Shown: positions 1 through 9,411 of the stretch, in pieces | How positions within the stretch are numbered: the first letter of the stretch is position 1 | How the letters are laid out: each line of letters begins with the position of its first letter | Assembly: GCA_964475835.1 (NCBI GenBank) | Contig: CAYYYL010000013.1 | Span: forward strand, 5,948-69,947 | Origin: JABDCI01 sp964475835 | Lineage (GTDB): Bacteria > Verrucomicrobiota > Verrucomicrobiia > JABWAM01 | DNA: 64,000 nucleotides | Direction of reading: 5' to 3' | Translations under genes and position numbers: made by a program | The notes under the pieces: generated by a model | Told to the model about the DNA's origin: nothing | Database searches by the model: none | Seen by the model: only the letters and a program-made list of their open reading frames with translations

Positions 1-2
1 AG

Positions 3-818
3 GCCGAATCCGTCCGCCGTGCCGCCGCTTTTCTTAAGGAGTTGGAAGCAGCCCGATCCAAGGGGGTGAATATCCGCGCGTTTGAATTCAATTACGCGCT
101 CGAAACCTTTACCAGATCGGATTCAAGCTCGGAACTGCACACGATCTCCAAGGCGCGAATTGAAATCTCCTCCCGGAAACAGGCAATCAACGCACGGAGC
201 CGGGGCCAACGGGACTACGTGGAGGCGATGCGCACGCATGACATGGTGTTTTGCATCGGGCCCGCCGGCACGGGCAAAACCTATCTTGCGACCGCCATGG
301 CGGTCTCGATGTTACGTGAAGGGAGAGTGGAACGTCTGATCCTGGCACGTCCCGCCGTGGAAGCCGGTGAGGCATTGGGTTTTCTCCCGGGAGACTTGAA
401 GGAAAAGCTTCTTCCCTACCTGCGTCCCCTTTACGACGCGCTCACCACCATGATGGAACCGGAGGAGCTACAACGTCACACAGAAAAGGGCACCATTGAA
501 ATCGCCCCCCTCGCCTACATGCGCGGACGCACCCTCAACCACGCATTCATTATTCTTGATGAAGCCCAGAACACGACGTCGGACCAGATGTTCATGTTCC
601 TGACTCGCCTCGGCGAGCAATCCCGCTGTGTGGTGACGGGCGACATCACACAAGTTGATTTACCAAGCCATAAAAGGAGCGGCCTGACGGAAGCCGAACG
701 CACTCTTGCTGGAATAGACGGCATCGCCTTCTGCCATTTAAACGAAACAGACGTCGTCCGCCATCCGCTCGTGCAGAAAATCATCCGCGCCTACCAGTCC
801 CACCGTGGGCGCCGGTAA
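3..818 (+). CDS. PhoH-like ATPase, 5'-truncated by window edge
   Basis: PhoH/PhoL-family P-loop ATPase, a cytoplasmic protein linked in other bacteria to RNA metabolism and ribosome maturation. The frame is already open at base 3 and the upstream residues ([14 protein letters not shown]) match the family, so the true start lies outside the window and the TTG at 42 is not the start. Walker A is GPAGTGKT and Walker B is ILDEAQN, followed by the conserved [12 protein letters not shown] segment. The C-terminus is complete. About 270 residues are visible against a usual length near 320. It is followed by a hairpin terminator and converges on serS. Confidence 0.9.
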   Translation, partial: AESVRRAAAFLKELEAARSKGVNIRAFEFNYALETFTRSDSSSELHTISKARIEISSRKQAINARSRGQRDYVEAMRTHDMVFCIGPAGTGKTYLATAMAVSMLREGRVERLILARPAVEAGEALGFLPGDLKEKLLPYLRPLYDALTTMMEPEELQRHTEKGTIEIAPLAYMRGRTLNHAFIILDEAQNTTSDQMFMFLTRLGEQSRCVVTGDITQVDLPSHKRSGLTEAERTLAGIDGIAFCHLNETDVVRHPLVQKIIRAYQSHRGRR

Positions 819-885
819 TTCGGTCAAACAAAGCCGATTTCAACCGCAAAGATCTCGGAGAGATCGGGGAAACAAAATTTGATTT

Positions 886-912
886 GGAGGGCGACACTCC
901 GTCGCCCTTTTT
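886..912 (+). terminator. Hairpin terminator after the PhoH-like gene; copy of the dispersed GGAGGGCGAC repeat
   Basis: GGGCGAC (889-895) pairs with GTCGCCC (901-907) across a 5-base loop and is followed by TTTTT (908-912). This is a good intrinsic terminator for the PhoH-like gene. The stem sequence belongs to the palindromic repeat family found elsewhere in this window. Confidence 0.75.
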
Positions 913-927
913 AACGAACAGCTATTT

Positions 928-2220
928 TTAAACCGTACCAGAACCAGCTCTGATGCAATCCACTCCCCCCATATAAGGGCGCAAGGCATCAGGAATGCGG
1001 ATGCTTCCGTCCTCCTGCTGATACGTCTCCAGCAAGGCAATGGTAAGGCGAGCCAGCGCGGTGCCGGATCCATTCAGGGTGTGACAGATCTGATTCTTTC
1101 CCTGAGCATCCTTATACCGGAGACTCATGCGCCGGGCCTGGAAGGATTCAAAATTGGAACAGGAGGACACCTCGAGATACCCGCCCACCCCGGGACACCA
1201 GACGTCGATATCGTAGCACTTTGCGGCGGAAAACCCCATGTCGCCCGCACAAAGAAGAAGCACCCGATAGTGAAGTCCCAGGGTTTTCAAAACCGTTTCC
1301 GCATCAGCAACAAGCTTTTCAAGTTCCGCGTACGATTCCTCCGGTCGGGTGATTTTCACAAGCTCCACCTTGTCGAACTGGTGAACCCGGATCATGCCAC
1401 GCGTATCCTTGCCCGCGGACCCTGCCTCACGTCGGAAACACGGGGTATAGGCACAGAGCTTCAACGGAAGTTGTTCGGCCTTGAGGATTTCATCCCGATA
1501 AAGATTGGTGACCGGCACCTCCGCTGTAGGAGCAAGAAAGAGGGGATCGTCACGCAGGGCATACATGTCCTCGGCAAACTTGGGCAATTGTCCGGTACCC
1601 ACCATCGCCTTCTCAAGAATGAGGTAAGGGGGCGAGACTTCATGATAGCCGTGCTTTTCAGTGTGAAGATCGAGCATGAACTGGATCAACGCGCGTTGCA
1701 GACGGGCCCCGGCTCCACGGTGGCAGATGAAACCGGATCCCGAGATCTTCGCCGCCCGCTCGAAATCAAGGATGCCCAACTGGGTTCCCAGGTCCCAGTG
1801 GGGCTTGGGTTTGAATGAAAATTCGGCTTTGGCGCCGTGTTGGCGGATCTCTTTATTTTCCGCCGCAGTGGATCCCATCGGCGTCGATTCATGGGGAATG
1901 TTCGGAACGTACAGGGCTCGTTTCTCAAGATCCTCTTCGATCCCTCGGAGCGTCTGATCAAGCGCGGCGATCTGATCGCCGACCTTTTTCATCGCCGCAA
2001 TCTTTTCGGAGGCGTCCTCCCCCTTCCCTTTGAGCATGCCCACCTCTTTGCTCGCCAGGTTGCGTTCATTTTTAAGGGCATCCACCTGCTGCTGGACGAC
2101 ACGCCGGCGTTCATCCAACTCCCGGATGCCATCAAGGGAGGCTGCCGCCTCGGTGGAACGGCGGGCAAGTCCGGCGCGTGCTTCATCAAAACGATCCCGT
2201 AAAAATTTCAAATCGAGCAT
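928..2220 (-). CDS. serS: Serine--tRNA ligase
   Basis: Class II seryl-tRNA synthetase, 430 aa, which charges tRNA-Ser (and tRNA-Sec) with serine in the cytoplasm. The start at MLDLKFLRDRF matches the family; a further in-frame start at 2268 would add 16 unconserved residues. The N-terminal coiled-coil arm covers residues 1-100. The core has the TAEVPVTNLY loop, motif 2 (FRREAGSAGKDTRGMIRVHQF) with the ATP-binding arginine, and motif 3 near the end (NGSGTALARLTIALLE). Length is normal. It is transcribed divergently from the gene at 2299 and stands alone. Confidence 0.97.
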   Translation of the reverse strand: MLDLKFLRDRFDEARAGLARRSTEAAASLDGIRELDERRRVVQQQVDALKNERNLASKEVGMLKGKGEDASEKIAAMKKVGDQIAALDQTLRGIEEDLEKRALYVPNIPHESTPMGSTAAENKEIRQHGAKAEFSFKPKPHWDLGTQLGILDFERAAKISGSGFICHRGAGARLQRALIQFMLDLHTEKHGYHEVSPPYLILEKAMVGTGQLPKFAEDMYALRDDPLFLAPTAEVPVTNLYRDEILKAEQLPLKLCAYTPCFRREAGSAGKDTRGMIRVHQFDKVELVKITRPEESYAELEKLVADAETVLKTLGLHYRVLLLCAGDMGFSAAKCYDIDVWCPGVGGYLEVSSCSNFESFQARRMSLRYKDAQGKNQICHTLNGSGTALARLTIALLETYQQEDGSIRIPDALRPYMGGVDCIRAGSGTV

Positions 2221-2298
2221 CGCATCGGTGTATCGTGCGCCACCGGGAAAAGCAAGCTGACGCGACACGCCATTTCCACAGGTTCAAAACGAAAAAGG

Positions 2299-3306
2299 AT
2301 GGAATATCAAGGGGGGCATCCCCTACATTCATCATTCCAGATGAAGCTCAACATCTTAACGAAAAAACAGTTCCAGCATTCCGTCGAGCGGATGATTGAA
2401 AATCTTGGTCGAATCGCCCTGATTGCCACGGTCCTTGCGGCTTTCGGCACTCATGCCTGGTGGTTGGATGGGCTGACGCATTTCCGGATGCAGTACGTGG
2501 TCGTCCTGATCCTTTCCCTGGCCTGGTGGCTTCGCCGTTACAAACTTCTGTGGATTGTTCTGGGAATGATCGGACTTGTGTGGAATGCGAGTTACATCCT
2601 GAGTCTTTATCGGGGGGAGGTTCAAAAGGGCACCACCCAGAACTATTTCACCGTGATGGTCTTCAACATCCGGTCGGAAAATACCCGGTACGAAAAGGTC
2701 CTCGACTACCTGAAGAACTCCAAAGCGGATGTTTTTGTCATTCAAGAGATCAACGAACGGTGGATGGAAAAGCTGGAACCCTGGGCCAAAACCATGCTCG
2801 GCCGCATCGAGCTGCCCCAGGATGACAATTTCGGAATTGCCATCTATTCGCGTTACCCGCTGGAACAGACTCATGTCGATCCCTTGACAGAGAACACAAC
2901 CCCATCCCTTGAAGGACAATTCTGGTTTGATGGAATCCAGGTTCACCTTCTCGCGGTACACCCCATTCCGCCGGGCGGGCACTCCAACTGGAAGTTGCGA
3001 AATCGCCAGCTCGACGCCATTGCAGCCTGGAGTGTGGGACAGAATAACAACGCTGTGGTTGCGGGGGATCTAAACGTCACCCCTTGGTCTCCCTTTTTCG
3101 ACCGGCTTCTCCGCAAAGGCCGTCTTCTGCATGCCCGCAAGGGATTCGGATTGAATCCCACATGGCCAGCCTTACTGCCCCCTCTTTGGGTTCCCCTGGA
3201 CACCGTGCTGGTACAAAACAATCTTGAAATCGTCCAGGTCGAACGCGGCCCCGCCCTGGGATCGGATCATTTTCCATTTCTCGTGACCCTCCAGACGCGG
3301 AATTGA
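2299..3306 (+). CDS. Membrane-anchored endonuclease/exonuclease/phosphatase-family protein
   Basis: The N-terminal third has three hydrophobic segments (near residues 38-55, 64-80, 84-100). A C-terminal endonuclease/exonuclease/phosphatase domain follows. Its motifs are visible in order: VMVFNIRSEN, FVIQEINE (metal-binding Glu), HPIPP, AGDLNVTP and a terminal GSDHFP. Such membrane-anchored EEP proteins are common but their substrates are unknown, so none is assigned. The start is uncertain: 2299, 2341 (MKLNIL) and 2392 are all possible and none has a strong ribosome binding site. It is divergent from serS. Confidence 0.85.
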   Translation: MEYQGGHPLHSSFQMKLNILTKKQFQHSVERMIENLGRIALIATVLAAFGTHAWWLDGLTHFRMQYVVVLILSLAWWLRRYKLLWIVLGMIGLVWNASYILSLYRGEVQKGTTQNYFTVMVFNIRSENTRYEKVLDYLKNSKADVFVIQEINERWMEKLEPWAKTMLGRIELPQDDNFGIAIYSRYPLEQTHVDPLTENTTPSLEGQFWFDGIQVHLLAVHPIPPGGHSNWKLRNRQLDAIAAWSVGQNNNAVVAGDLNVTPWSPFFDRLLRKGRLLHARKGFGLNPTWPALLPPLWVPLDTVLVQNNLEIVQVERGPALGSDHFPFLVTLQTRN

Positions 3307-3363
3307 ACCCAAGTCGGCGTATTGCCACCCTTTCGTCAACCTGATACGATTTTCGCTCCCAAC

Positions 3364-4317
3364 ATGAACTCTATCGCACTTCTTTTTGCAGGACAGGGCG
3401 CTCAAACCGTCGGCATGGGCAGGGAACTCTACGAATCCAGTGATGCCGCCCGAACGGTCTTCGAGCAGGCAAATGATATTCTCAAAACCGATCTGAGCCG
3501 CGTCTGTTTTGAAGGTCCTGAGGACAAACTTACCCAGACCACCTGGTGTCAACCGGCCATCTTCACCCATAGCCTCGCGGCACTTGCCGCCGTGAGAGCT
3601 TCCCTTCCGGCTTTCACCATTCAGGCAACCGCAGGACTTTCCCTTGGGGAATTCACCGCCCTGACCGCCGCGGGATGGCTCAGCTTCGAGGACGGTCTCA
3701 GGATCGTGCGGCGTCGCGGGGAACTGATGCAGCAGGCATGTGAAGCCACCCAGGGAGCCATGGCCTCCATTCTCGCTCTGGATTTGGAAACCCTGCGAGG
3801 GGTCTGTGCCGAAGCCGAAATCGACATTGCCAACCTGAATTGTCCCGGACAGATCGTCATTTCCGGTTCGAAGGCAGGCATCGAAAAAGCAATCCTCCTC
3901 GCCAAGGAAAAAGGGGCCAAGCGCGCCATGCCCCTGACGGTCGCAGGGGCCTATCACTCCCGCCTCATGGACCCCGCCGCCGCCGAACTTGGAAAAGCCC
4001 TCACCCCCGTTTCCTTTCAAGCATCCGACATTCCGGTCATTTCCAACGTCACGGCCCTTCCCCACGCCCCGGAGACCGTCAAACAAAAGTTGGTGGAACA
4101 AGTAACCTCCCCCGTTCGATGGGAGGAATCGATGCGCTGCATGATTGCCCGGGGGTGCCGGACATTTCTTGAACTCGGTCCTGGCGATGTGCTGGCGGGT
4201 TTGATGAAACGCATCGACAAGGGTGTGACCGTCATCACGATCGGAAAACCTGCCGACCTGGAAAAACTCTCCAAACTCACCGAAGTTGCCCAGCCCGAAG
4301 CCCAGGCATCCTCCTAG
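3364..4317 (+). CDS. fabD: Malonyl-CoA--ACP transacylase
   Basis: Moves malonate from CoA to acyl carrier protein at the start of type II fatty acid synthesis. It is 317 aa, the usual length. The start at MNSIALLFAGQGAQ matches the family; an upstream in-frame ATG at 3322 adds unconserved residues. The nucleophile lies in GLSLGE, where many homologs have GHSLGE; the catalytic His is in GAYHSRLM and the C-terminal ELGPGDVL is conserved. fabG follows after 22 bp, giving a small fab operon without fabH, acpP or fabF in view. Confidence 0.96.
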   Translation: MNSIALLFAGQGAQTVGMGRELYESSDAARTVFEQANDILKTDLSRVCFEGPEDKLTQTTWCQPAIFTHSLAALAAVRASLPAFTIQATAGLSLGEFTALTAAGWLSFEDGLRIVRRRGELMQQACEATQGAMASILALDLETLRGVCAEAEIDIANLNCPGQIVISGSKAGIEKAILLAKEKGAKRAMPLTVAGAYHSRLMDPAAAELGKALTPVSFQASDIPVISNVTALPHAPETVKQKLVEQVTSPVRWEESMRCMIARGCRTFLELGPGDVLAGLMKRIDKGVTVITIGKPADLEKLSKLTEVAQPEAQASS

Positions 4318-4339
4318 GCCGTCATCCCATCCCCTATTT

Positions 4340-5086
4340 ATGAAACTCGATCTTACTGGAAAAACAGCCCTTGTCACCGGAGCGGGACGAGGCATCGGCC
4401 GGGCCGTGGCTCTCGCTTTTGCCCGGGCGGGTGCGAATATCGCCTGCGTCAGCCGCAGCGAGGCGAACTCAAAACAAGCCGCCGATGAAGTCACGGCCCT
4501 TGGACGAAAAGCCCTTCCCTATGCCGTCGACGTGGCGGATCCCAAGGCGGTGGACGCTGCAGTCGAAAAGATCATGGCTGATTTTGGAAAGGTGGATCTT
4601 CTCGTCAACAACGCTGGCATCACCAAGGACGGGCTCCTCATGCGGATGCCGGAAGCCGACTGGGACGCGGTGATCGCGACCAATCTCAGCGGAGCATTCC
4701 ATTTCACCCGAGCCCTCAGTCGGCCTTTCATCAAACAGAAATCGGGGAAAATCATCAACATCACCTCTATCATCGGGCTGATCGGCAACGCGGGACAAGC
4801 CAACTACGCCGCCTCCAAGGCGGGTTTGATCGGTCTTACCAAATCCACGGCGAGGGAGCTCGCGTCCCGCAACATCACCTGTAATGCGATCGCACCCGGT
4901 TTCATTGAAACGGACATGACGCACGAGCTCAAACAGGAGCTTCGTCAAAAACTGCTCGAGAACATCCCGCTTTCACGCTTCGGCAGGCCTGAGGACATCG
5001 CAGACGCTGCCCTCTTCCTTGCCAGCTCCGCAGCCGACTACATCACAGGCCAGGTGCTCACCGTCGATGGCGGCATGGTAATGTAG
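4340..5086 (+). CDS. fabG: 3-oxoacyl-ACP reductase
   Basis: Short-chain dehydrogenase of 248 aa that reduces 3-oxoacyl-ACP with NADPH in the fatty acid elongation cycle. The sequence shows the nucleotide-binding TGAGRGIG near residue 14, the NNAG motif, the catalytic Ser in NITSIIG, the YAASK pair and the C-terminal TGQVLTVDGGMVM, all typical of FabG. An in-frame start at 4286 would overlap fabD; MKLDLTGK at 4340 fits the family. It lies directly after fabD and converges on the next gene with 5 bp between stops. Confidence 0.96.
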   Translation: MKLDLTGKTALVTGAGRGIGRAVALAFARAGANIACVSRSEANSKQAADEVTALGRKALPYAVDVADPKAVDAAVEKIMADFGKVDLLVNNAGITKDGLLMRMPEADWDAVIATNLSGAFHFTRALSRPFIKQKSGKIINITSIIGLIGNAGQANYAASKAGLIGLTKSTARELASRNITCNAIAPGFIETDMTHELKQELRQKLLENIPLSRFGRPEDIADAALFLASSAADYITGQVLTVDGGMVM

Positions 5087-5091
5087 CCTGT

Positions 5092-5850
5092 TTAAACCCG
5101 CTGGTACGAGCTCCAGGCATTCCGCTCGAACACATCCACGCGGGCAGGGGGAATGTTGAGCCAGACGACACCAGACTCGCATCTGGCAAACCGAGGAAAC
5201 GGAGCGCTAACGTCAGAACGCAGATCGTAGGTGAATTGAACAAAGCGCCCCTCTTCTGTCAGACATTGCTCCACCTGATGTCCAATGGCGGAAACCAAAT
5301 TTTTAGGAAGGGAACGAAGGGGGAGACTTGAAATCATCAAATCCACACGGGGCTTGGCGGTGCGAAGGTGGGTGGAGAGAAGTTTGGCCATGGATTCAGC
5401 CCCGCCATGGAGAACATGGATATCCGGAAAACGTCGCTTGAGGAGCTGGGTCAAGGGAAAGGAACATTCGATGGAAACAACCTGCTTGGGGTGAACCCCC
5501 CGCTCCAGAATGGCCGAGGTGATGGCGCCCGTACCGGCTCCAAGCTCCACCAGCAGCCCTGAAAAATCTTCGGGGATGAAGGAGGCGATGCGGTCCGCGA
5601 GTTGACGCGAACTGGGAAAAGCGGCACCGATGCTGCGTGGATTGGCAAGAAGCTCCCGAACAAATGCCCCAAAGGAAAGGATGCTCCCAAGATCCTCAGG
5701 ACGCCCGGGCCCCTTCCAGGGCTCGGAGGATACCACACCGCGTGCCGATGGAAGATGTTTGGCGCTCACAACACCCCCTTTCATAGCAAATTCACCATGG
5801 AAGCGGTCAAGCCCCGATGTGGGAAGTGCCTTTACCCGTTTCGGACCCAT
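5092..5850 (-). CDS. SAM-dependent methyltransferase, phospholipid N-methyltransferase / KsgA-like
   Basis: A Rossmann-fold methyltransferase with motif I VELGAGTGAIT, motif II around SIECS and DLMISSLPLRSLP in the motif IV position. The preceding segment NPRSIGAAFPSSRQLA is typical of the PmtA-type phospholipid N-methyltransferase and rRNA-dimethylase-like family, so a lipid headgroup is a plausible substrate, but this is inferred. The start is uncertain: 5850 (AGGAAG five bases ahead), 5784 (GGTGA seven bases ahead) and a TTG at 5895 are possible. It converges with fabG. Confidence 0.75.
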   Translation of the reverse strand: MGPKRVKALPTSGLDRFHGEFAMKGGVVSAKHLPSARGVVSSEPWKGPGRPEDLGSILSFGAFVRELLANPRSIGAAFPSSRQLADRIASFIPEDFSGLLVELGAGTGAITSAILERGVHPKQVVSIECSFPLTQLLKRRFPDIHVLHGGAESMAKLLSTHLRTAKPRVDLMISSLPLRSLPKNLVSAIGHQVEQCLTEEGRFVQFTYDLRSDVSAPFPRFARCESGVVWLNIPPARVDVFERNAWSSYQRV

Positions 5851-6088
5851 GGCAACTTCCTGAAAAAGGGGAAACGGCCATTCCCCCTCCTGCAATGGAG
5901 GGGCTGAGGGGAGGCATCTTCCAAAATGGGGTTTCTGTTAAGCTCGGGACCAAACATGCCCCCTCCACGAATGAGTTTCCGGTTTTGATCAAGTCCCCAC
6001 CCCATTCAAAACTCCTCATGCATCCAAAACTCATGAAACAAAAATCTACGGATGACATCCGGATGAAGTTGTGGCATTTTCAGCGTCC

Positions 6089-6712
6089 ATGAAACGATGG
6101 ATTGTCGCGCTGATCGGCCTCTTGACCCTAAACCTTTCCGTGATGTCCGCTGAACCCACGAACCCCGAGGAGAAACCCACCATGCCCCCTGCCGCTGCAT
6201 CCGATGAAGTCGCTGTCATTCAAACCAACGAGGGAGACATGGTCGTCGCCTTCTGGCCCGAAGTGGCACCCAAAACCGTCGAAAATTTCAAAAAACTCGC
6301 CAAGGACGGATTCTACGATGGAACCGCCTTTCATCGAATCGTCAAGGGATTCATGATCCAGGGGGGCGATCCCTACAGCAAGGATCCGAATGACGAACGC
6401 GTGGGCACGGGAAATCCAGGGTACAAAATCAAAGCCGAATTCAACAAAAAATCCCACCAGAGGGGCGTTCTCTCGATGGCGCGTTCCGCAGACCCTGATT
6501 CAGCGGGCTGCCAGTTCTTCATCTGCCTCGGCAACGCCAGCTTTCTCGACGGCCAGTACACCGCCTTCGGCGAGCTTGTGAAAGGCGACGACGTGCTTGG
6601 AAAAATCGGCGACACACCCACCACCGTCGGTTCGAGCGGGGAAAAGAGCAAACCCACGAAGCGGATCGAAGTTAAAAACATCAAGCTCGTGCCCGCCAAT
6701 CAGGCAAAGTAA
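6089..6712 (+). CDS. Secreted peptidyl-prolyl cis-trans isomerase, cyclophilin type
   Basis: A 207-aa protein with a signal peptide (MKRWIVALIGLLTLNLSVMSA), a short proline-rich linker and a cyclophilin domain, which isomerises X-Pro bonds during protein folding, here in the periplasm. Family signatures are FHRIVKGFMIQGGD with the catalytic Arg, NSAGCQFF-like DSAGCQFFICL and YTAFGELV. The TTG-like upstream extension to 6071 was not used because the signal peptide starts at 6089. It is a single gene with its own terminator. Confidence 0.93.
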   Translation: MKRWIVALIGLLTLNLSVMSAEPTNPEEKPTMPPAAASDEVAVIQTNEGDMVVAFWPEVAPKTVENFKKLAKDGFYDGTAFHRIVKGFMIQGGDPYSKDPNDERVGTGNPGYKIKAEFNKKSHQRGVLSMARSADPDSAGCQFFICLGNASFLDGQYTAFGELVKGDDVLGKIGDTPTTVGSSGEKSKPTKRIEVKNIKLVPANQAK

Positions 6713-6744
6713 GCGCCCCTACCCAGGGCATCACGTTCCTTTGA

Positions 6745-6776
6745 AGGGCCACGCACAGTCGTGGCCCTTTTTATTT
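6745..6776 (+). terminator. Intrinsic terminator of the cyclophilin gene
   Basis: AGGGCCACG (6745-6753) and CGTGGCCCT (6760-6768) form a perfect 9-bp stem with a 6-base loop, followed by a T-rich run. It lies between the convergent cyclophilin and glgA genes. Confidence 0.9.
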
Positions 6777-6819
6777 GGAACCAACACCAGCCTTTGGAGT
6801 TACCGGTCGAAGTCGGACA

Positions 6820-8295
6820 TCAGCCCCGTCGCCTACGGAGGGCGTGCTCGTAAACCTTGAGGTATTCCCCGGCGGAATGTTCCCATGAGAATTCCTCACT
6901 CATGGCTTTTTCGCGAAGACGCGTGATATGTTTCGGACGGTCCCACCACGTTGAATTTGCCCATCCGATGGTGTAGTAGAGAGCCTGGGCGGTGGGATCG
7001 TGGAACTTGAATCCCGTCCCCTCCCCCGTCCTCTCATCATAGTTCTCCACAGTATCATTGAGTCCTCCGGTAGCTCGAACGATGGGAAGGGTACCGTATT
7101 TGAGTGAATACATCTGGTTTAGGCCGCACGGCTCGTAGAGCGAAGGCATCAGGAAGAAATCGCTACCCGCCTCGATCCAATGACTCATCTCATTGTTGTA
7201 TCCGATGTAGGATCCCACCCGCCCCCGGTAGCGCTGGGACAGGTCCCGGAAGAAGTTTTCCGTGTGCTGGTCTCCGCTTCCTAAAACCACCACCTGCATC
7301 ACCATGTCACTCAACGCACGGGGAAGAGCTTCGGATAGAAGATCAAACCCCTTTTGCTGGGCAAAACGGGAAATGATTCCGAACAACGGAATATCCGTCC
7401 GCTCCTCCAATCCAAAACATTTCTGGAGCGCCTTTTTACAGACGATCTTTCCTTCCATGTTGGAATTACCGAAGGTTGCCGGGATCAAGGGATCGGTTTC
7501 GGGGTCCCAGTGTTCATAGTCAACCCCATTGAGAATCCCGAATAGATCGCCCTGCCTGTCGCTGAGCCGGGGAGCCAATCCCTGCCCTCCTACAGGCGAA
7601 AGGAGTTCCTCGCGATGCGTCGGCGACACCGTTGTCAGGGCGTCGGCGAAATGAATTCCCGCCTTGAGAAGATTGAGTTTGCCGTGGTCTTCAAGAATGC
7701 CAGAGGTGAACATCTCCTGCCCTACCCCGAGGTAGCCGAACGCACTGGGATGGTACACTCCCTGATATCCAATATTGTGAATCGTGAGAACGCTGGCCGT
7801 TTGTGAAAGGGGGGAAAGGATGCGATCCCACGTCTTGAGGAATAAGGGTACGAGGGCAGACTGCCAGTCGTGGACGTGCATGACATCGGGAATGAACGCG
7901 ACATCCTTGCAAACCTGCATCGCCGCCTTGGAGAGAAGGGCATAACGAAAGGCATTGTCCCCGTATTCCCCCCAGGATTCATGATAGATTCCGGGACGAC
8001 CAAAAAAACGTTCACAATCGATGAACCAGACCGGAACCTGTTTGTCTAGAATCGCAAAATAAACCCCCACCCACTGCTCTTCCCCATGTCCCATGTGAAC
8101 GCAGCACGATCGGTCAAATTTGAGTTCATACTTCCTTCGATCAATGCAGGAATAGAGCGGCAGCACCACCCGCACGTCATGGCCCATTTTCCTCAATGCC
8201 TTGGGCAGGGCCGCAACGACATCCGCAAGCCCCCCCGTTTTGGCGTAAGGCGCGCATTCGGAGGCAACAAACAAAATCTTGAGGGGATTTTCCAT
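6820..8295 (-). CDS. glgA: Glycogen synthase (ADP-glucose)
   Basis: GT5-family glycogen/starch synthase of 491 aa, which extends alpha-1,4-glucan from ADP-glucose. The N-terminal KTGGLADV motif (ADP-glucose binding), the VHDWQSALVP segment, LTIHNIGYQG and the C-terminal catalytic EPCGLNQMYSL followed by ATGGLNDTV are all present, so both GT-B lobes are intact. Length is typical. A hairpin separates it from the upstream guanylyltransferase gene, so it may have its own promoter. No other glycogen gene is adjacent. Confidence 0.96.
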   Translation of the reverse strand: MENPLKILFVASECAPYAKTGGLADVVAALPKALRKMGHDVRVVLPLYSCIDRRKYELKFDRSCCVHMGHGEEQWVGVYFAILDKQVPVWFIDCERFFGRPGIYHESWGEYGDNAFRYALLSKAAMQVCKDVAFIPDVMHVHDWQSALVPLFLKTWDRILSPLSQTASVLTIHNIGYQGVYHPSAFGYLGVGQEMFTSGILEDHGKLNLLKAGIHFADALTTVSPTHREELLSPVGGQGLAPRLSDRQGDLFGILNGVDYEHWDPETDPLIPATFGNSNMEGKIVCKKALQKCFGLEERTDIPLFGIISRFAQQKGFDLLSEALPRALSDMVMQVVVLGSGDQHTENFFRDLSQRYRGRVGSYIGYNNEMSHWIEAGSDFFLMPSLYEPCGLNQMYSLKYGTLPIVRATGGLNDTVENYDERTGEGTGFKFHDPTAQALYYTIGWANSTWWDRPKHITRLREKAMSEEFSWEHSAGEYLKVYEHALRRRRG

Positions 8296-8311
8296 CAGAT
8301 TAAAAATAAAT

Positions 8312-8350
8312 TTTCCTGAAACCTTGGAGCGTCGCCCTCCACTCAGGAAA
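8312..8350 (-). terminator. Hairpin between the guanylyltransferase gene and glgA, containing a repeat core
   Basis: TTTCCTGA (8312-8319) pairs with TCAGGAAA (8343-8350). The loop holds GGAGCGTCGCCCTCC (8326-8340), a short form of the dispersed repeat. Read on the minus strand the stem is followed by an A/T-rich ATTTATTTTT, so it can terminate the upstream gene. Confidence 0.6.
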
Positions 8351-8353
8351 GTA

Positions 8354-9406
8354 TCAACGCAAACGGGCCGGCAGGCGCTGCACCACTTCCTTCACCCGCT
8401 GGGCCGAATCGCGATGAGAAATCAACAGGGCGTCCTCCGTTTCAATGATCAACAGATCTTTCACTCCAAGCAAGGCGATGGGCTTGCGTCCGAGCACCAG
8501 GCATCCCTGGCTGTCGACGATCACATTTTCGCCCTGTGACGCATTACCTTCCGAATCGCGCGGCAAATGCGTGTGGAGTGCGGTCCACGATCCCACGTCA
8601 TCCCAGTCGAAGGGTCCCACGGCAACATAGATATTTTTGGCCTTCTCCATCACGGCATAGTCGATGGAGATCTTTTCCAAATCCAGAAAACCCCGGCGCA
8701 GGTAGGCGCGGGCATTGGTCTGAAGGGCATCCCATCCCCGGGCATGGGGTTTTGAATATTTGCGAAACGCCTGTTCAATGGCCCGGGCCGACCAGACAAA
8801 CATCCCCGCATTCCAGTAGTAACGCCCGGATTTCACCAGACGGCGTGCCGTGGGGAGATCGGGCTTCTCGAGAAAACGGCGAACCCGGTACATTCCGGAC
8901 GCAGCGCGGGGTCCACGCTCAATGTAACCGTAGGCGGAACTCGGTTCCGTGGGTTTGATGCCGATGGTCACCAGGGCATCATTCGAAGCCGCCAGCTCAA
9001 AGCACTGGCGCAGAACCTTCGAGTAAAGGCGGACATCCCGGATCACATGGTCTGCAGGCAGAAGCGCCATGATGGCGTCCGGGTCCCTTTTGGCCACCGT
9101 GGCGCAACCGAGCATCACCGCGCCAGCGGAATCCCTGCCGACGGGTTCCACGATGAATTGTGATTTCGGAAAGCGGGGCATCAAGCGCGCCATGGCACGT
9201 GCCTGGGAGGCGTTGGTCACGATCCAAATGCGATCACGGGGGATGACGGAAAGCAGTCGGTCCACCGTCATCTCGATCATGGTTTTTTTCCCCACAAGGG
9301 GAAGGAGCTGCTTGGGGCGGCTTTCCCGGCTCCAGGGCCAGAATCGTTCCCCTTTTCCCCCGGCCATGATCAACGCGTGATAGTGATGGGACATCGAGGC
9401 TTTCAT
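8354..9406 (-). CDS. manC: Mannose-1-phosphate guanylyltransferase
   Basis: Nucleotidyltransferase that makes GDP-mannose from mannose-1-phosphate and GTP. The N-terminal LIMAGGKGERFWPWSR motif and PKQLLPL are diagnostic, followed by LPADHVI and the EKP signature (FLEKPDLPTA). At about 350 aa it has the pyrophosphorylase domain only, with no fused isomerase domain. It follows trpA directly. A TTG at 9415 overlaps the trpA stop as TTGA and is an alternative start; ATG codons at 9406 and 9394 also fit. Confidence 0.92.
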   Translation of the reverse strand: MKASMSHHYHALIMAGGKGERFWPWSRESRPKQLLPLVGKKTMIEMTVDRLLSVIPRDRIWIVTNASQARAMARLMPRFPKSQFIVEPVGRDSAGAVMLGCATVAKRDPDAIMALLPADHVIRDVRLYSKVLRQCFELAASNDALVTIGIKPTEPSSAYGYIERGPRAASGMYRVRRFLEKPDLPTARRLVKSGRYYWNAGMFVWSARAIEQAFRKYSKPHARGWDALQTNARAYLRRGFLDLEKISIDYAVMEKAKNIYVAVGPFDWDDVGSWTALHTHLPRDSEGNASQGENVIVDSQGCLVLGRKPIALLGVKDLLIIETEDALLISHRDSAQRVKEVVQRLPARLR

Positions 9407-9411
9407 GAAAA

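Noticed and set aside
1081..1818. A 245-residue open frame on the plus strand inside serS
   Set aside because: It is antisense to a clear seryl-tRNA synthetase gene and has no recognisable domain.
3172..4494. A 440-residue minus-strand frame across fabD and fabG
   Set aside because: Antisense to two certain fab genes; low-complexity Gly/Phe/His composition, no domain.
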